From: Rhodoferax antarcticus ANT.BR
GTDB lineage: Bacteria; Pseudomonadota; Gammaproteobacteria; Burkholderiales; Burkholderiaceae_C
Direction: 5' to 3'
NCBI RefSeq assembly: GCF_001938565.1
Contig: NZ_MSYM01000013.1
Location: forward strand, 373,496 to 437,495
DNA length: 64,000 bases
The translations under genes were made by a program, and so were the position numbers. Positions 38,312-45,125 of the stretch are shown piece after piece. The stretch's first letter is position 1. Each line of letters begins with the position of its first letter. The notes beneath the pieces are model-generated. The model was not told where the DNA came from. It was given only the letters and a program-made list of their open reading frames with translations, and did no database searches.

Positions 38312-39842
38312 TAAGCGCGTTGTTGTGGTTGGCGCTGGCATGGCGGGGCTGGTAGCCGCTCTGCGGTTGGCACACCAAGGGCTGCAAGTTACGGTGATCG
38401 AACGTAGTCAGGTGGCCGGGGGAAAGATTCGTGCGCAAGAGATCGATGGACAGTTCATAGACGCGGGTCCTACGGTGTTCACCATGAAGTGGGTCTTTGC
38501 TGAGCTGATGGCGTCAGTAGGTACTGACCTTGATCGCGAACTCCAGCTAAGCCAGCTCTCCGTGATTGGGCGCCATTTTTGGGACGACGGTAGTGCGCTT
38601 GACCTGTTCGCTGATGCGAAGGCGAGCGAAGCCGCCGTCGAGATGTTTGCTGGCGCTGCTGAAGCAGAACGTTTCAGAAAGTTTTGCGAAATGACATCGG
38701 CGCTTTACAAGCACTTAGAGGCGCCTTTCATCCGTTCGCAGGTAAAAAATTTGCCTAGGTTCATGCTGTCTCTTGGTCCAAAAGGGTTGGCGTTGATGGC
38801 CAGCGTTGGTCCAACGCGCACGATGTGGGATAGTTTGGGCCGTCATTTTTCTGACCCACGTCTTCGCCAACTGTTTGGTCGGTATGCAACCTACTGCGGC
38901 TCGTCGCCTTGGCAAGCGCCAGCCACTCTGAATTTGATCGCTCAGGTTGAAATGGACGGAGTTTGGTCGGTGCAAGGCGGAATGACAGCCTTGGCGCAGT
39001 GTCTTGTTCGCCTTTGCAAGCAAAACGGTGTTCAGTTTAAGTACAACACCGAGTGCCAAGAGATCCTTGTCAAGGATGGCAAGGCGGTCGGTGTTCTGTT
39101 GCCAGATGGCGAAGTTGAAAAAGCCGATGTGGTCATTTTTAATGGTGACGCGGCTGCACTGCGTCAGGGTTTGTTGGGTGAAAAAACCTGCCGCGCTGTG
39201 CCGCCCCGAACTGGCCAGCGGTCATTGTCGGCAGTTACCTGGTGTGTGTCGGCCAAGGCAAGAGGCATCAAACTGGATCGCCACAATCTGTTTTTTGGGC
39301 GGGACTACGCATCCGAGTTCAATGATATTTTCACGCGAAAGCGTTTGCCCGAAGACCCAACCTTGTACGTGTGCGCCCAGGATCGAGGAACAGGACTAGA
39401 TTTCGAAGGGCCTGAAAGAATGTTGTGTTTGGTCAATGCACCAGCCGTTGGAGACGACGATGATGGGGCATTAGCGCCCGAGTTTCTGGACAAATTGCAA
39501 GAGCGTTCGTTCCAGCGGGCAAAAGACTGTGGTTTGCAGATGTCGCTAGAAACGCAGCATGTGGTTCGATCGACACCTCGTCAATTTCATCAACGTTTTC
39601 CCGGTACCGGGGGAGCACTTTACGGACAGGCAACACACGGATGGCTGAGCATATTTTCGAGACCCGGGTCGATCAGCCCGATACCCGGACTGTATTTGGC
39701 GGGCGGGAGTGTTCATCCGGGGCCGGGAGTTCCGATGGCAGCAATGTCAGGGCGTCTTGCGGCAGAGGCGATCATGGAGAACCTCGGTTTGACCAGTCGG
39801 TTCCACATGGAGGGTACCTCTGGTGGTACATCGATGCAATGA
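38304..39842 (+). CDS. crtD: 1-hydroxycarotenoid 3,4-desaturase (methoxyneurosporene dehydrogenase)
   Basis: A 512-residue FAD-dependent phytoene-desaturase-family enzyme. The FAD loop is VVVVGAGMAGLVAALRLAHQG, and the C-terminal LYLAGGSVHPGPGVPMAAMSGRLAAE closes the fold. IDAGPTVFTMKWVFAELMASVG and FGRYATYCGSSPWQAPATL favour CrtD over CrtI. It desaturates C3-C4 after CrtC hydration. ATG 38304 has GAGG at 7 nt. Its last ~200 bases are overlapped out of frame by the crtC reading frame, and its final ~21 residues look unlike other CrtD ends. Confidence 0.9.
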   Translation: MADKRVVVVGAGMAGLVAALRLAHQGLQVTVIERSQVAGGKIRAQEIDGQFIDAGPTVFTMKWVFAELMASVGTDLDRELQLSQLSVIGRHFWDDGSALDLFADAKASEAAVEMFAGAAEAERFRKFCEMTSALYKHLEAPFIRSQVKNLPRFMLSLGPKGLALMASVGPTRTMWDSLGRHFSDPRLRQLFGRYATYCGSSPWQAPATLNLIAQVEMDGVWSVQGGMTALAQCLVRLCKQNGVQFKYNTECQEILVKDGKAVGVLLPDGEVEKADVVIFNGDAAALRQGLLGEKTCRAVPPRTGQRSLSAVTWCVSAKARGIKLDRHNLFFGRDYASEFNDIFTRKRLPEDPTLYVCAQDRGTGLDFEGPERMLCLVNAPAVGDDDDGALAPEFLDKLQERSFQRAKDCGLQMSLETQHVVRSTPRQFHQRFPGTGGALYGQATHGWLSIFSRPGSISPIPGLYLAGGSVHPGPGVPMAAMSGRLAAEAIMENLGLTSRFHMEGTSGGTSMQ

Positions 39843-40702
39843 GTGACGACGGCAAATTCGGTCTGAGCATCATTGCTTTCGTTGGTAGCGTTTTTTCGCC
39901 TTATTACGCCTGGGCCAATCGAAAAACTGCTGCTGACCCCGAAAATTTTTGCGCGTTGAACGTCGCTTTGTATAGTCGGCACCACAAGCGGTGGTGCATG
40001 ACGGAGCGTGGTCGTAAGTACACAACACGTGACGCGAGCCGGTTTGTGGTTGGCCCAAGTCAGCTTGAGTGGGATGGTACAAGCTTGAATATCAGTGTCA
40101 AAGAAATATCTGCCCCGATACCGCATCGGATTACTGGTCATATCCGCGTCGAGCCGCTGCGTCTGTCTAAATTTAGCACCCCTTTGGATGCCAATAGCAA
40201 ACATCATTGGGGCCCCTTGGCGCCTTCAGCTCGCATTGAGGTTGACTTGGCTGAACCAGGCCAAAAATGGAGTGGTACGGCTTATCTCGACTCTAACGAG
40301 GGAGTTGAGCCGATTGAAAACGCTTTTCACGAATGGGATTGGTCTAGGAGTGCGATGCGCGATGGTAGTACGGCTGTTTTATACGATATGACGTACAAAG
40401 ATCGCAGCAGTTCTTTGCTGTCGTTGTTGTTCCGCCCAGACGGTACGGTGGAGCCTTTTGAGGCACCATCTCGTAAAGTGCTGCCGCGCACAGGTTGGCG
40501 TGTATCTCGCGGTATTCGCAGCAGTTCAAGCGTCGATATTCACGAGCAGCTTGAAGATACTCCTTTTTATCAGCGTTCCCTTTTGCGTAGTGAATTACTT
40601 GGCGAACGTGTCACCAGTTTTCACGAGTCACTGTCAATTCCCCGGCTTGTTTCCCCAGTTGTACGCGCTATGCTGCCTTGGCGCATGCCTAGGAGGTTTT
40701 GA
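39641..40702 (+). CDS. crtC: Carotenoid 1,2-hydratase (hydroxyneurosporene synthase); true start uncertain
   Basis: A hydratase adding water across C1-C2 of neurosporene or lycopene ends. Conserved sequence begins at about base 39797 with RFDQSVPHGGYLWWYIDAMSDDG and continues through IAFVGSVFSPYYAWA, LNVALYS, WCMTERG and the end TPFYQRSLLRSELLGERVTSFHESLSIPR. The only in-frame ATG upstream of that block is 39641, which gives 353 residues but a ~50-residue meaningless N-terminus that is just crtD in another frame. ATG 39839 would remove conserved residues. There is no in-frame GTG or TTG between. So either a long overlap, a non-standard start or a small sequence error is present. Confidence 0.85.
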   Translation: MAEHIFETRVDQPDTRTVFGGRECSSGAGSSDGSNVRASCGRGDHGEPRFDQSVPHGGYLWWYIDAMSDDGKFGLSIIAFVGSVFSPYYAWANRKTAADPENFCALNVALYSRHHKRWCMTERGRKYTTRDASRFVVGPSQLEWDGTSLNISVKEISAPIPHRITGHIRVEPLRLSKFSTPLDANSKHHWGPLAPSARIEVDLAEPGQKWSGTAYLDSNEGVEPIENAFHEWDWSRSAMRDGSTAVLYDMTYKDRSSSLLSLLFRPDGTVEPFEAPSRKVLPRTGWRVSRGIRSSSSVDIHEQLEDTPFYQRSLLRSELLGERVTSFHESLSIPRLVSPVVRAMLPWRMPRRF

Positions 40703-40890
40703 TGGACATCATTCATCTGGCCGCCAATTCAGATTATTTAATTACGTTGTCATCTTTTGACTTAGATCATCAAAAGAGGGTTGTTGAGAGCAGCAACATC
40801 AGAGACAATAAAGCAGAATTTTTAGCCATTCCGGCTTTAAGTAACCCTCGTGCGGGTTTTGCACGTTGCAAGGAGAATAACCATGTCTGA
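40702..40890 (+). CDS. orf62: small ORF between crtC and pucB, unknown function
   Basis: A 62-codon frame that begins inside the crtC stop (TGATG) and has a perfect AGGAGG (40691-40696) at 5 nt, the strongest ribosome site in the cluster. The product (MDIIHLAANSDYLITLSSFD..., NPRAGFARCKENNHV) is soluble, without known motifs. It overlaps pucB by 8 bases. It may be a coupling peptide or the remnant of a longer gene. The DNA also contains TGTTG-N7-CAACA (40782-40798), a possible imperfect PpsR site with 11 rather than 12 bases between TGT and ACA. Confidence 0.4.
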   Translation: MDIIHLAANSDYLITLSSFDLDHQKRVVESSNIRDNKAEFLAIPALSNPRAGFARCKENNHV

Positions 40891-41035
40891 TATAGACAAA
40901 GTATACCCAACGGGATTGACCATCGCCGAATCTCAAGAGATTCATTCAAGTCTCATCCAAGGCACGCAGATTTTCGGCATGATCGCCGCATTCGCCCATC
41001 TGCTCGCCTACATTTACTCACCTTGGCTCAAATAA
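40883..41035 (+). CDS. pucB: LH2 antenna beta subunit
   Basis: A 50-residue single-span polypeptide. GLTIAESQEIHSSLIQGTQIFGMIAAFAHLLAYIYSPWLK contains the two His of LH2 betas (His21, equivalent to the B800-site His; His39, the B850-type ligand) and the PWL end. AAGGAGAATAACC precedes ATG 40883. It is paired with pucA 12 bases downstream. Confidence 0.95.
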   Translation: MSDIDKVYPTGLTIAESQEIHSSLIQGTQIFGMIAAFAHLLAYIYSPWLK

Positions 41036-41047
41036 GGAGATAAGATC

Positions 41048-41257
41048 ATGATTTACAAAAATATGTGGATATATGTGAAGCCCTCAACAGGTGTTCCACT
41101 TTTTCTAGCGGCAGTCGCCGTTGCCTCATTCTCTGTTCACTTGGCGCTCGCTATTAATGCGCCATGGATTAAGGTTTTCTTCGGCGACAAGGCGGCGGTA
41201 GCTGCTACTGCTGATGCAGTACCTGCTCTGCCAGCTGCGGTCGTGGCGAAGATTTAA
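41048..41257 (+). CDS. pucA: LH2 antenna alpha subunit, with Phe44-Phe45 (B800-820-like)
   Basis: A 69-residue single-span polypeptide that aligns without gaps to LH2 alpha of Rhodoblastus acidophilus: Trp7, Pro12, Gly15, Pro17, BChl ligand His31 and Trp40 all coincide. That alignment fixes the ATG at 41048, which follows AAGGAGA. Positions 44 and 45 are Phe-Phe instead of the Tyr-Trp that hydrogen-bond the BChl acetyl groups in B800-850 complexes. The C-terminus is an Ala/Val/Pro tail typical of betaproteobacterial LH2. Confidence 0.94.
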   Translation: MIYKNMWIYVKPSTGVPLFLAAVAVASFSVHLALAINAPWIKVFFGDKAAVAATADAVPALPAAVVAKI

Positions 41258-41279
41258 TTCATTCGCACCGTCATTCGAT

Positions 41280-41305
41280 CGGGATCTTCGGATCCCGTTC
41301 CTTTT
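41280..41305 (+). terminator. Terminator between pucA and pucC
   Basis: Perfect 7-bp stem CGGGATC (41280-41286) and GATCCCG (41291-41297) closed by a TTCG tetraloop, then TTCCTTTT. It ends 4 bases before the pucC ATG. It should stop most transcripts after pucBA and allow a minority to reach pucC. Confidence 0.8.
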
Positions 41306-41308
41306 AAG

Positions 41309-42682
41309 ATGAGCCGCTTCAGTCAAAAATTGGTTTCAGCAGTAGTTACTGCAGGGCCCCGCTTTCTTCCTTTTGCGGATGCAGCAACGGCAGACTTGCC
41401 GTTATCTCGGTTGCTCCGGCTTTCTCTTTTTCAAATTTCAGTCGGCATGGCTCTGGTCATGTTGGTGGGTACGCTGAATCGCGTGATGATCGTTGAACTG
41501 GGTGTGCCAAGCGCACTGGTTGCAATCATGGTCAGCTTGCCTTTGCTTTTCGCGCCACTCAGGGCTTTGATCGGGTTTCGCTCCGATAAACACCGTTCGG
41601 CGCTGGGCTGGCGGCGTGTCCCCTACATCTGGATGGGCACCTTGCTGCAGTTTGGTGGTTTTGCCATCATGCCGTTTGCTCTATTGGTTCTGTCAGGTGG
41701 TGGAGAGTCTGCAAATGCCCCAGCCTGGATTGGTCAGCTAGGTGCTGGTGTGGCTTTCCTCCTAGTAGGTGCCGGTCTTCACACCACTCAAACGGTTGGT
41801 TTGGCGCTGGCTACAGATCTTGCACCCGTCGAATCACAGCCCAAGGTGGTTGGACTGATGTACGTCATGCTGTTACTTGGCATGATCGGCAGTGCTTTTG
41901 TGTATGGGCAACTGTTGTCGGATTACAGCCCTGGGCGGCTTGTTCAGGTGATTCAGGGGGTCGCTTTAGTCACCATGATTTTGAATGTGACGGCACTCTG
42001 GAAACAGGAAGCGCGGCACTCGGGACGCTCCAGCCAAGTGGACCTAGATGAGAGTTTTACAGATGCGTGGAAGAGCTTTGCCAGTGGTGGCCAGGCCATG
42101 CGCCGTTTGTTCGTCTTAGGCGTTGGAACGATTGCCTTTCAAACGCAAGACGTTTTGCTTGAACCCTACGGCGGGGACATTCTTGGGCTAAGTGTCTCTT
42201 CTACCACAACGCTCACCGCAACCATGGCCTTTGGCAGCTTGATTGGTTTTAGCTGGGCCTCCAAGGTTCTGAGTCGCGGCGTAGACCCTTTTTTGATGGC
42301 CGCTGGTGGTGTTTTGGTCGGCATTCCAGCGTTTATGGCGGTGATTGCGTCCGGACTTTTCCAGATACCATGGCTGTTTGCGCTGGGTGCGTTCTTGATT
42401 GGTTGTGGCGTCGGGCTGTTTGCACATGGCACGTTAACCTCCACCATGAACCTGGCACCGAAAGACAGGGCCGGTTTGGCGTTGGGGGCATGGGGTGCCG
42501 TGCAGGCTACCGCAGCTGGCGCAGCGATGGCATTCGGGGGGATCCTTCGGGACTTGGTTGCCAGTCGTCACGGCTCCCTGGCTGGCTACAATACAGTATA
42601 TTTGCTTGAATTAGCGCTGCTTCTTGTCACGCTAGTGGTCATGATTCCGCTGATTAGAAGAACCAAAGCGGTCTTGGTTTGA
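41309..42682 (+). CDS. pucC: LH2 assembly protein PucC, BCD-family MFS transporter
   Basis: A 457-residue protein with 12 predicted transmembrane helices, needed for LH2 assembly and perhaps bacteriochlorophyll delivery. It shares with LhaA the blocks LPLSRLLRLSLFQISVGMALVMLVGTLNRVMIVELGVP, LGWRRVPYIWMGTLLQF and FQTQDVLLEPYGGDILGLSV. ATG 41309 sits directly after a terminator T-run and has no clear ribosome site, suggesting low expression. It is placed with pucBA as in Rhodobacter. Confidence 0.93.
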   Translation: MSRFSQKLVSAVVTAGPRFLPFADAATADLPLSRLLRLSLFQISVGMALVMLVGTLNRVMIVELGVPSALVAIMVSLPLLFAPLRALIGFRSDKHRSALGWRRVPYIWMGTLLQFGGFAIMPFALLVLSGGGESANAPAWIGQLGAGVAFLLVGAGLHTTQTVGLALATDLAPVESQPKVVGLMYVMLLLGMIGSAFVYGQLLSDYSPGRLVQVIQGVALVTMILNVTALWKQEARHSGRSSQVDLDESFTDAWKSFASGGQAMRRLFVLGVGTIAFQTQDVLLEPYGGDILGLSVSSTTTLTATMAFGSLIGFSWASKVLSRGVDPFLMAAGGVLVGIPAFMAVIASGLFQIPWLFALGAFLIGCGVGLFAHGTLTSTMNLAPKDRAGLALGAWGAVQATAAGAAMAFGGILRDLVASRHGSLAGYNTVYLLELALLLVTLVVMIPLIRRTKAVLV

Positions 42683-42736
42683 TTTAGTTTGTTTGTTGAG
42701 TAGTTTGGTCGTTAAATTTAACCTGAAGGAGTTCTT

Positions 42737-42829
42737 ATGTTCAAAATTAGTTCTGTATTGATTTTCATGTTTGTGGTGTTCATCTTGTTTCTTGTCGCAA
42801 ATTGGTTTAATCGTCCGGACGATAAATAA
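42737..42829 (+). CDS. orf30: 30-residue membrane microprotein after pucC
   Basis: ATG 42737 has AAGGAG (42726-42731) at 5 nt. The product is almost entirely one hydrophobic helix (SSVLIFMFVVFILFLVANWF) with a short polar tail (NRPDDK). Size and topology recall small antenna or reaction-centre subunits such as LH1 gamma, but there is no likeness I can claim. It is 54 bases from pucC and ends 4 bases before the end of the convergent crtB gene. Confidence 0.55.
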   Translation: MFKISSVLIFMFVVFILFLVANWFNRPDDK

Positions 42830-42833
42830 ACCA

Positions 42834-43895
42834 TTAAGGTATCTTGAAAGGCTTGGGATTGAGTTTCTCATTCTCAAGCCTTTCAAGTAGCGCTAATACT
42901 CTTTCGACACGGTGGGATACCGTTCTGTTGGGGAAATATTTCCGGTTAGCGCAGCCAACCATCTCTGATTGACAGCCATCAACTAAAAAACGGATCGCCT
43001 CAAGTGGATCGGGTTGTTCAGGGTCCGCGTAAACCCACCTCACTTGTGTCCATGCTCCTGCCAGCAAAACCAGCTTTCGCCTGGTACTGACGACTGTGCG
43101 CCGACTGATCGAGTCGAGTCCCTCTCGGCGAAGTTGGCGCCCAATTTCTCCATAAATTGAACTTGCAGCAAATATTGCAGCGCGGCAATCGGGTGGCAGT
43201 TCGGCGATGCCTGGCTCTGCCCGTTGGTACAAGGCGTCAGCTTCGTCGAGGAGTCGACCTATCTGTGACTTAACGATCTCTGTGGCCTGCGGGTCATCCA
43301 GCCATTGCAGAGCGTCTAGACCGGCCCCCTGCATCCAATCTAGTGGCAAATAGATTCGCCCATTGCGGGCGTCCTCTCCAACATCACGCGCTATATTGGT
43401 CATCTGCATGGCCACGCCAAGTTCACATGCACGGGCAAGAGTTGCGACGGACTGTGATCCCATGATCCAGCACATCATTGCGCCAACGGTCCCAGCAACT
43501 CGCGCGGCATAAGCGTGCAGATCTTCAATCGTCTGATATCTGCGTCCGAGCGCGTCCCACTCAAATCCCTCCAACAGGGCATCCAGAAATAACCTAGGCA
43601 AGTTGTGCTGCTGAACGACGAGTGACAACGCGTGATCTTCAACGAAATCTGCGGGCGTACCTGCGTAAATCAGATCAAGTCGATGTCGTAGGATTGCCAA
43701 GTTGGCGTGTACGTCGCCACCTTGGTCAACCATGTCATCGGCGACCCGACAGTAAGCGTACAACGCAGTTGCAGCGGCTCGAACACGCATTGGCAACAAA
43801 CGGCTAGCTGCAAAAAAAGTTTTTGACCCCCCCTTCATCATGGCAATACATGACTTAAGGTCGTTTGATTCGTAGTCAAGCAAGGCTGTTGGCAT
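42834..43895 (-). CDS. crtB: Phytoene synthase
   Basis: A 353-residue squalene/phytoene synthase that joins two GGPP into phytoene. Two aspartate-rich substrate sites are seen: CRVADDMVDQGGD (about residue 52) and QMTNIARDVGEDARNGRIYLP (about residue 165). The Y-A-A-RVAGTVGAMM stretch is typical. ATG 43895 is preferred to a TTG at 43913. It is the last gene of the minus-strand operon starting at bchF. crtI, its usual partner, is not adjacent. Confidence 0.94.
   Translation of the reverse strand: MPTALLDYESNDLKSCIAMMKGGSKTFFAASRLLPMRVRAAATALYAYCRVADDMVDQGGDVHANLAILRHRLDLIYAGTPADFVEDHALSLVVQQHNLPRLFLDALLEGFEWDALGRRYQTIEDLHAYAARVAGTVGAMMCWIMGSQSVATLARACELGVAMQMTNIARDVGEDARNGRIYLPLDWMQGAGLDALQWLDDPQATEIVKSQIGRLLDEADALYQRAEPGIAELPPDCRAAIFAASSIYGEIGRQLRREGLDSISRRTVVSTRRKLVLLAGAWTQVRWVYADPEQPDPLEAIRFLVDGCQSEMVGCANRKYFPNRTVSHRVERVLALLERLENEKLNPKPFKIP
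42843..42887. terminator. 13-bp inverted repeat at the junction of the convergent operons
   Basis: CTTGAAAGGCTTG (42843-42855) and CAAGCCTTTCAAG (42875-42887) are perfect complements with a 19-nt loop. The sequence lies inside the last codons of crtB and just past orf30. There is no long T-run, so it may act by mRNA 3'-end protection or transcription pausing for both operons. Confidence 0.5.
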
Positions 43896-44337
43896 GGGGA
43901 GTAACTCGGACAAGTGATTTGGATGTTGTTAGGAAAACGAAAGCACCCGATCCGGAATGGGTGTCGACACCCATTGAGTACAGGTCGGCAATGTCTTCGC
44001 TAAGGCTACATGGGCCAAAGAGGGTGCTTTTTGCTGGCGGCGGCTTAAGGTCACACGTCAGGCCTCTGTAAAGCAGTATCGGATCGGTGTGCCTTCGTGG
44101 CGCGCCGAGAAGAGTTGCATCGGCTTGCGTTGTGACACCAGCAAGCTTACAAACTTCATTCCGGTCGTCTGGGCGGCCTATCTGACTGAGCATTTGAGAG
44201 CTATAGCATCCGAAACTTACTCGGGGCGCTGCTTTCTGCTCGGCATAAACCTCATCAATAATGATAGCTACTGAAGCAAAGCTATCAAGGGCTTCTAGGC
44301 TTTTTGGCATAATTTCTACGGATTGCGTTTTCATCAT
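43876..44337 (-). CDS. orf153 between puhE and crtB, uncertain
   Basis: A 153-codon frame that begins in the puhE stop (TGATG) and overlaps the crtB start by 20 bases, so its placement fits a translationally coupled operon gene. The product shows no domain I recognise and no membrane span or signal peptide. Codons 13-27 (KSLEALDSFASVAI) are encoded by a copy of the dispersed repeat (44263-44300), which argues that at least this part is not conserved. It may be a degenerated spacer rather than a functional gene. Confidence 0.35.
   Translation of the reverse strand: MMKTQSVEIMPKSLEALDSFASVAIIIDEVYAEQKAAPRVSFGCYSSQMLSQIGRPDDRNEVCKLAGVTTQADATLLGAPRRHTDPILLYRGLTCDLKPPPAKSTLFGPCSLSEDIADLYSMGVDTHSGSGAFVFLTTSKSLVRVTPHANSLA
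44263..44300 (+). repeat. Dispersed short repeat, copy C
   Basis: GATAGCTACTGAAGCAAAGC (from 44263) followed by TATCAAGGGCTTCTAGGC. It matches the family outline ATAGCT...CAAGGGCT..AGGC. It lies between puhE and crtB, in the N-terminal part of the uncertain orf153. Confidence 0.5.
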
Positions 44338-45125
44338 CAATCCAAGCCCGGTTTATCGAGCATCGGATTGCGTTTTGGGCTGAGCGCCCAGCCCCAAAGC
44401 CGCTCCAGGGGCCAGGGCAGAACCATCATGGCGTGTTCCAAAATACCCAGCCCAAGCAGACTGGCCAAGAGGACCCAGCCAGTCGTGGCTTCAATCAGCC
44501 CTAATTGGGTCTGGGTAAGTATCCAAAGCCACACGGCCATAGCAGACGTGAATGAGAAAACAAACCAGGTGGTCACGCTTCGGGTGGGGAAATAACTTCC
44601 AAGGTAGCTAAGGTGACTCGGCAGGTATTGCGCGCCGTTTTGGGGAACACCGAAATACAGGTTGAGCTTGCCGCTGACGCGCATAAACCATAGCACTGAG
44701 AATGTGCACAAAGCGAGATGGTTGGGATGGTCACTTTGGATTAACCACAACAAAGCAAGATTGATAAGCAAGGCGACTTCGTGGTACAGGATGACATCCA
44801 ATGACTGCTTGAATCGTGCCCAGCCCGTTGTACCAGGGCGCTGTGCAACCTTTCTTGGCCCTGTTATCCAGCCCGTGAGGAAAGTGAGTTCGTGCCATCC
44901 CCACATCACGATCACGCTACCAAAACCGAGATAGGCGTTGGCGACACTGACCTCTTGCATGCTCTCGTAGATGCCCCAAAAACTCAGCAAGAGCAGAACA
45001 GTCCAGCCGGTCAAACTCCACTTGAAGGTTTTTGGAGGGAGCCGATCCAGCCAAAGGATGACCCCTGTGCCAACCCACCAGCACATCGCAGCGTAAGCAC
45101 AAGCCAGCAGGGTCTCACTTACCAC
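44337..45125 (-). CDS. puhE: Photosynthetic complex assembly protein PuhE (DUF3623)
   Basis: A 262-residue membrane protein with about seven helices, needed in Rhodobacter for normal reaction-centre and bacteriochlorophyll levels. Typical stretches are [47 protein letters not shown] and [15 protein letters not shown] 45125 overlaps the acsF stop by 7 bases and gives the family start; the longer ORF reads into acsF. Family known as putative photosynthetic complex assembly protein 2. Confidence 0.9.
   Translation of the reverse strand: MVSETLLACAYAAMCWWVGTGVILWLDRLPPKTFKWSLTGWTVLLLLSFWGIYESMQEVSVANAYLGFGSVIVMWGWHELTFLTGWITGPRKVAQRPGTTGWARFKQSLDVILYHEVALLINLALLWLIQSDHPNHLALCTFSVLWFMRVSGKLNLYFGVPQNGAQYLPSHLSYLGSYFPTRSVTTWFVFSFTSAMAVWLWILTQTQLGLIEATTGWVLLASLLGLGILEHAMMVLPWPLERLWGWALSPKRNPMLDKPGLD

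Noticed and set aside
38304..39842. Call of the desaturase as crtI
   Set aside because: N-terminal AGPTVFTMKWVF and the central RYATYCGSSPW block resemble CrtD, and its neighbours are crtA and crtC.
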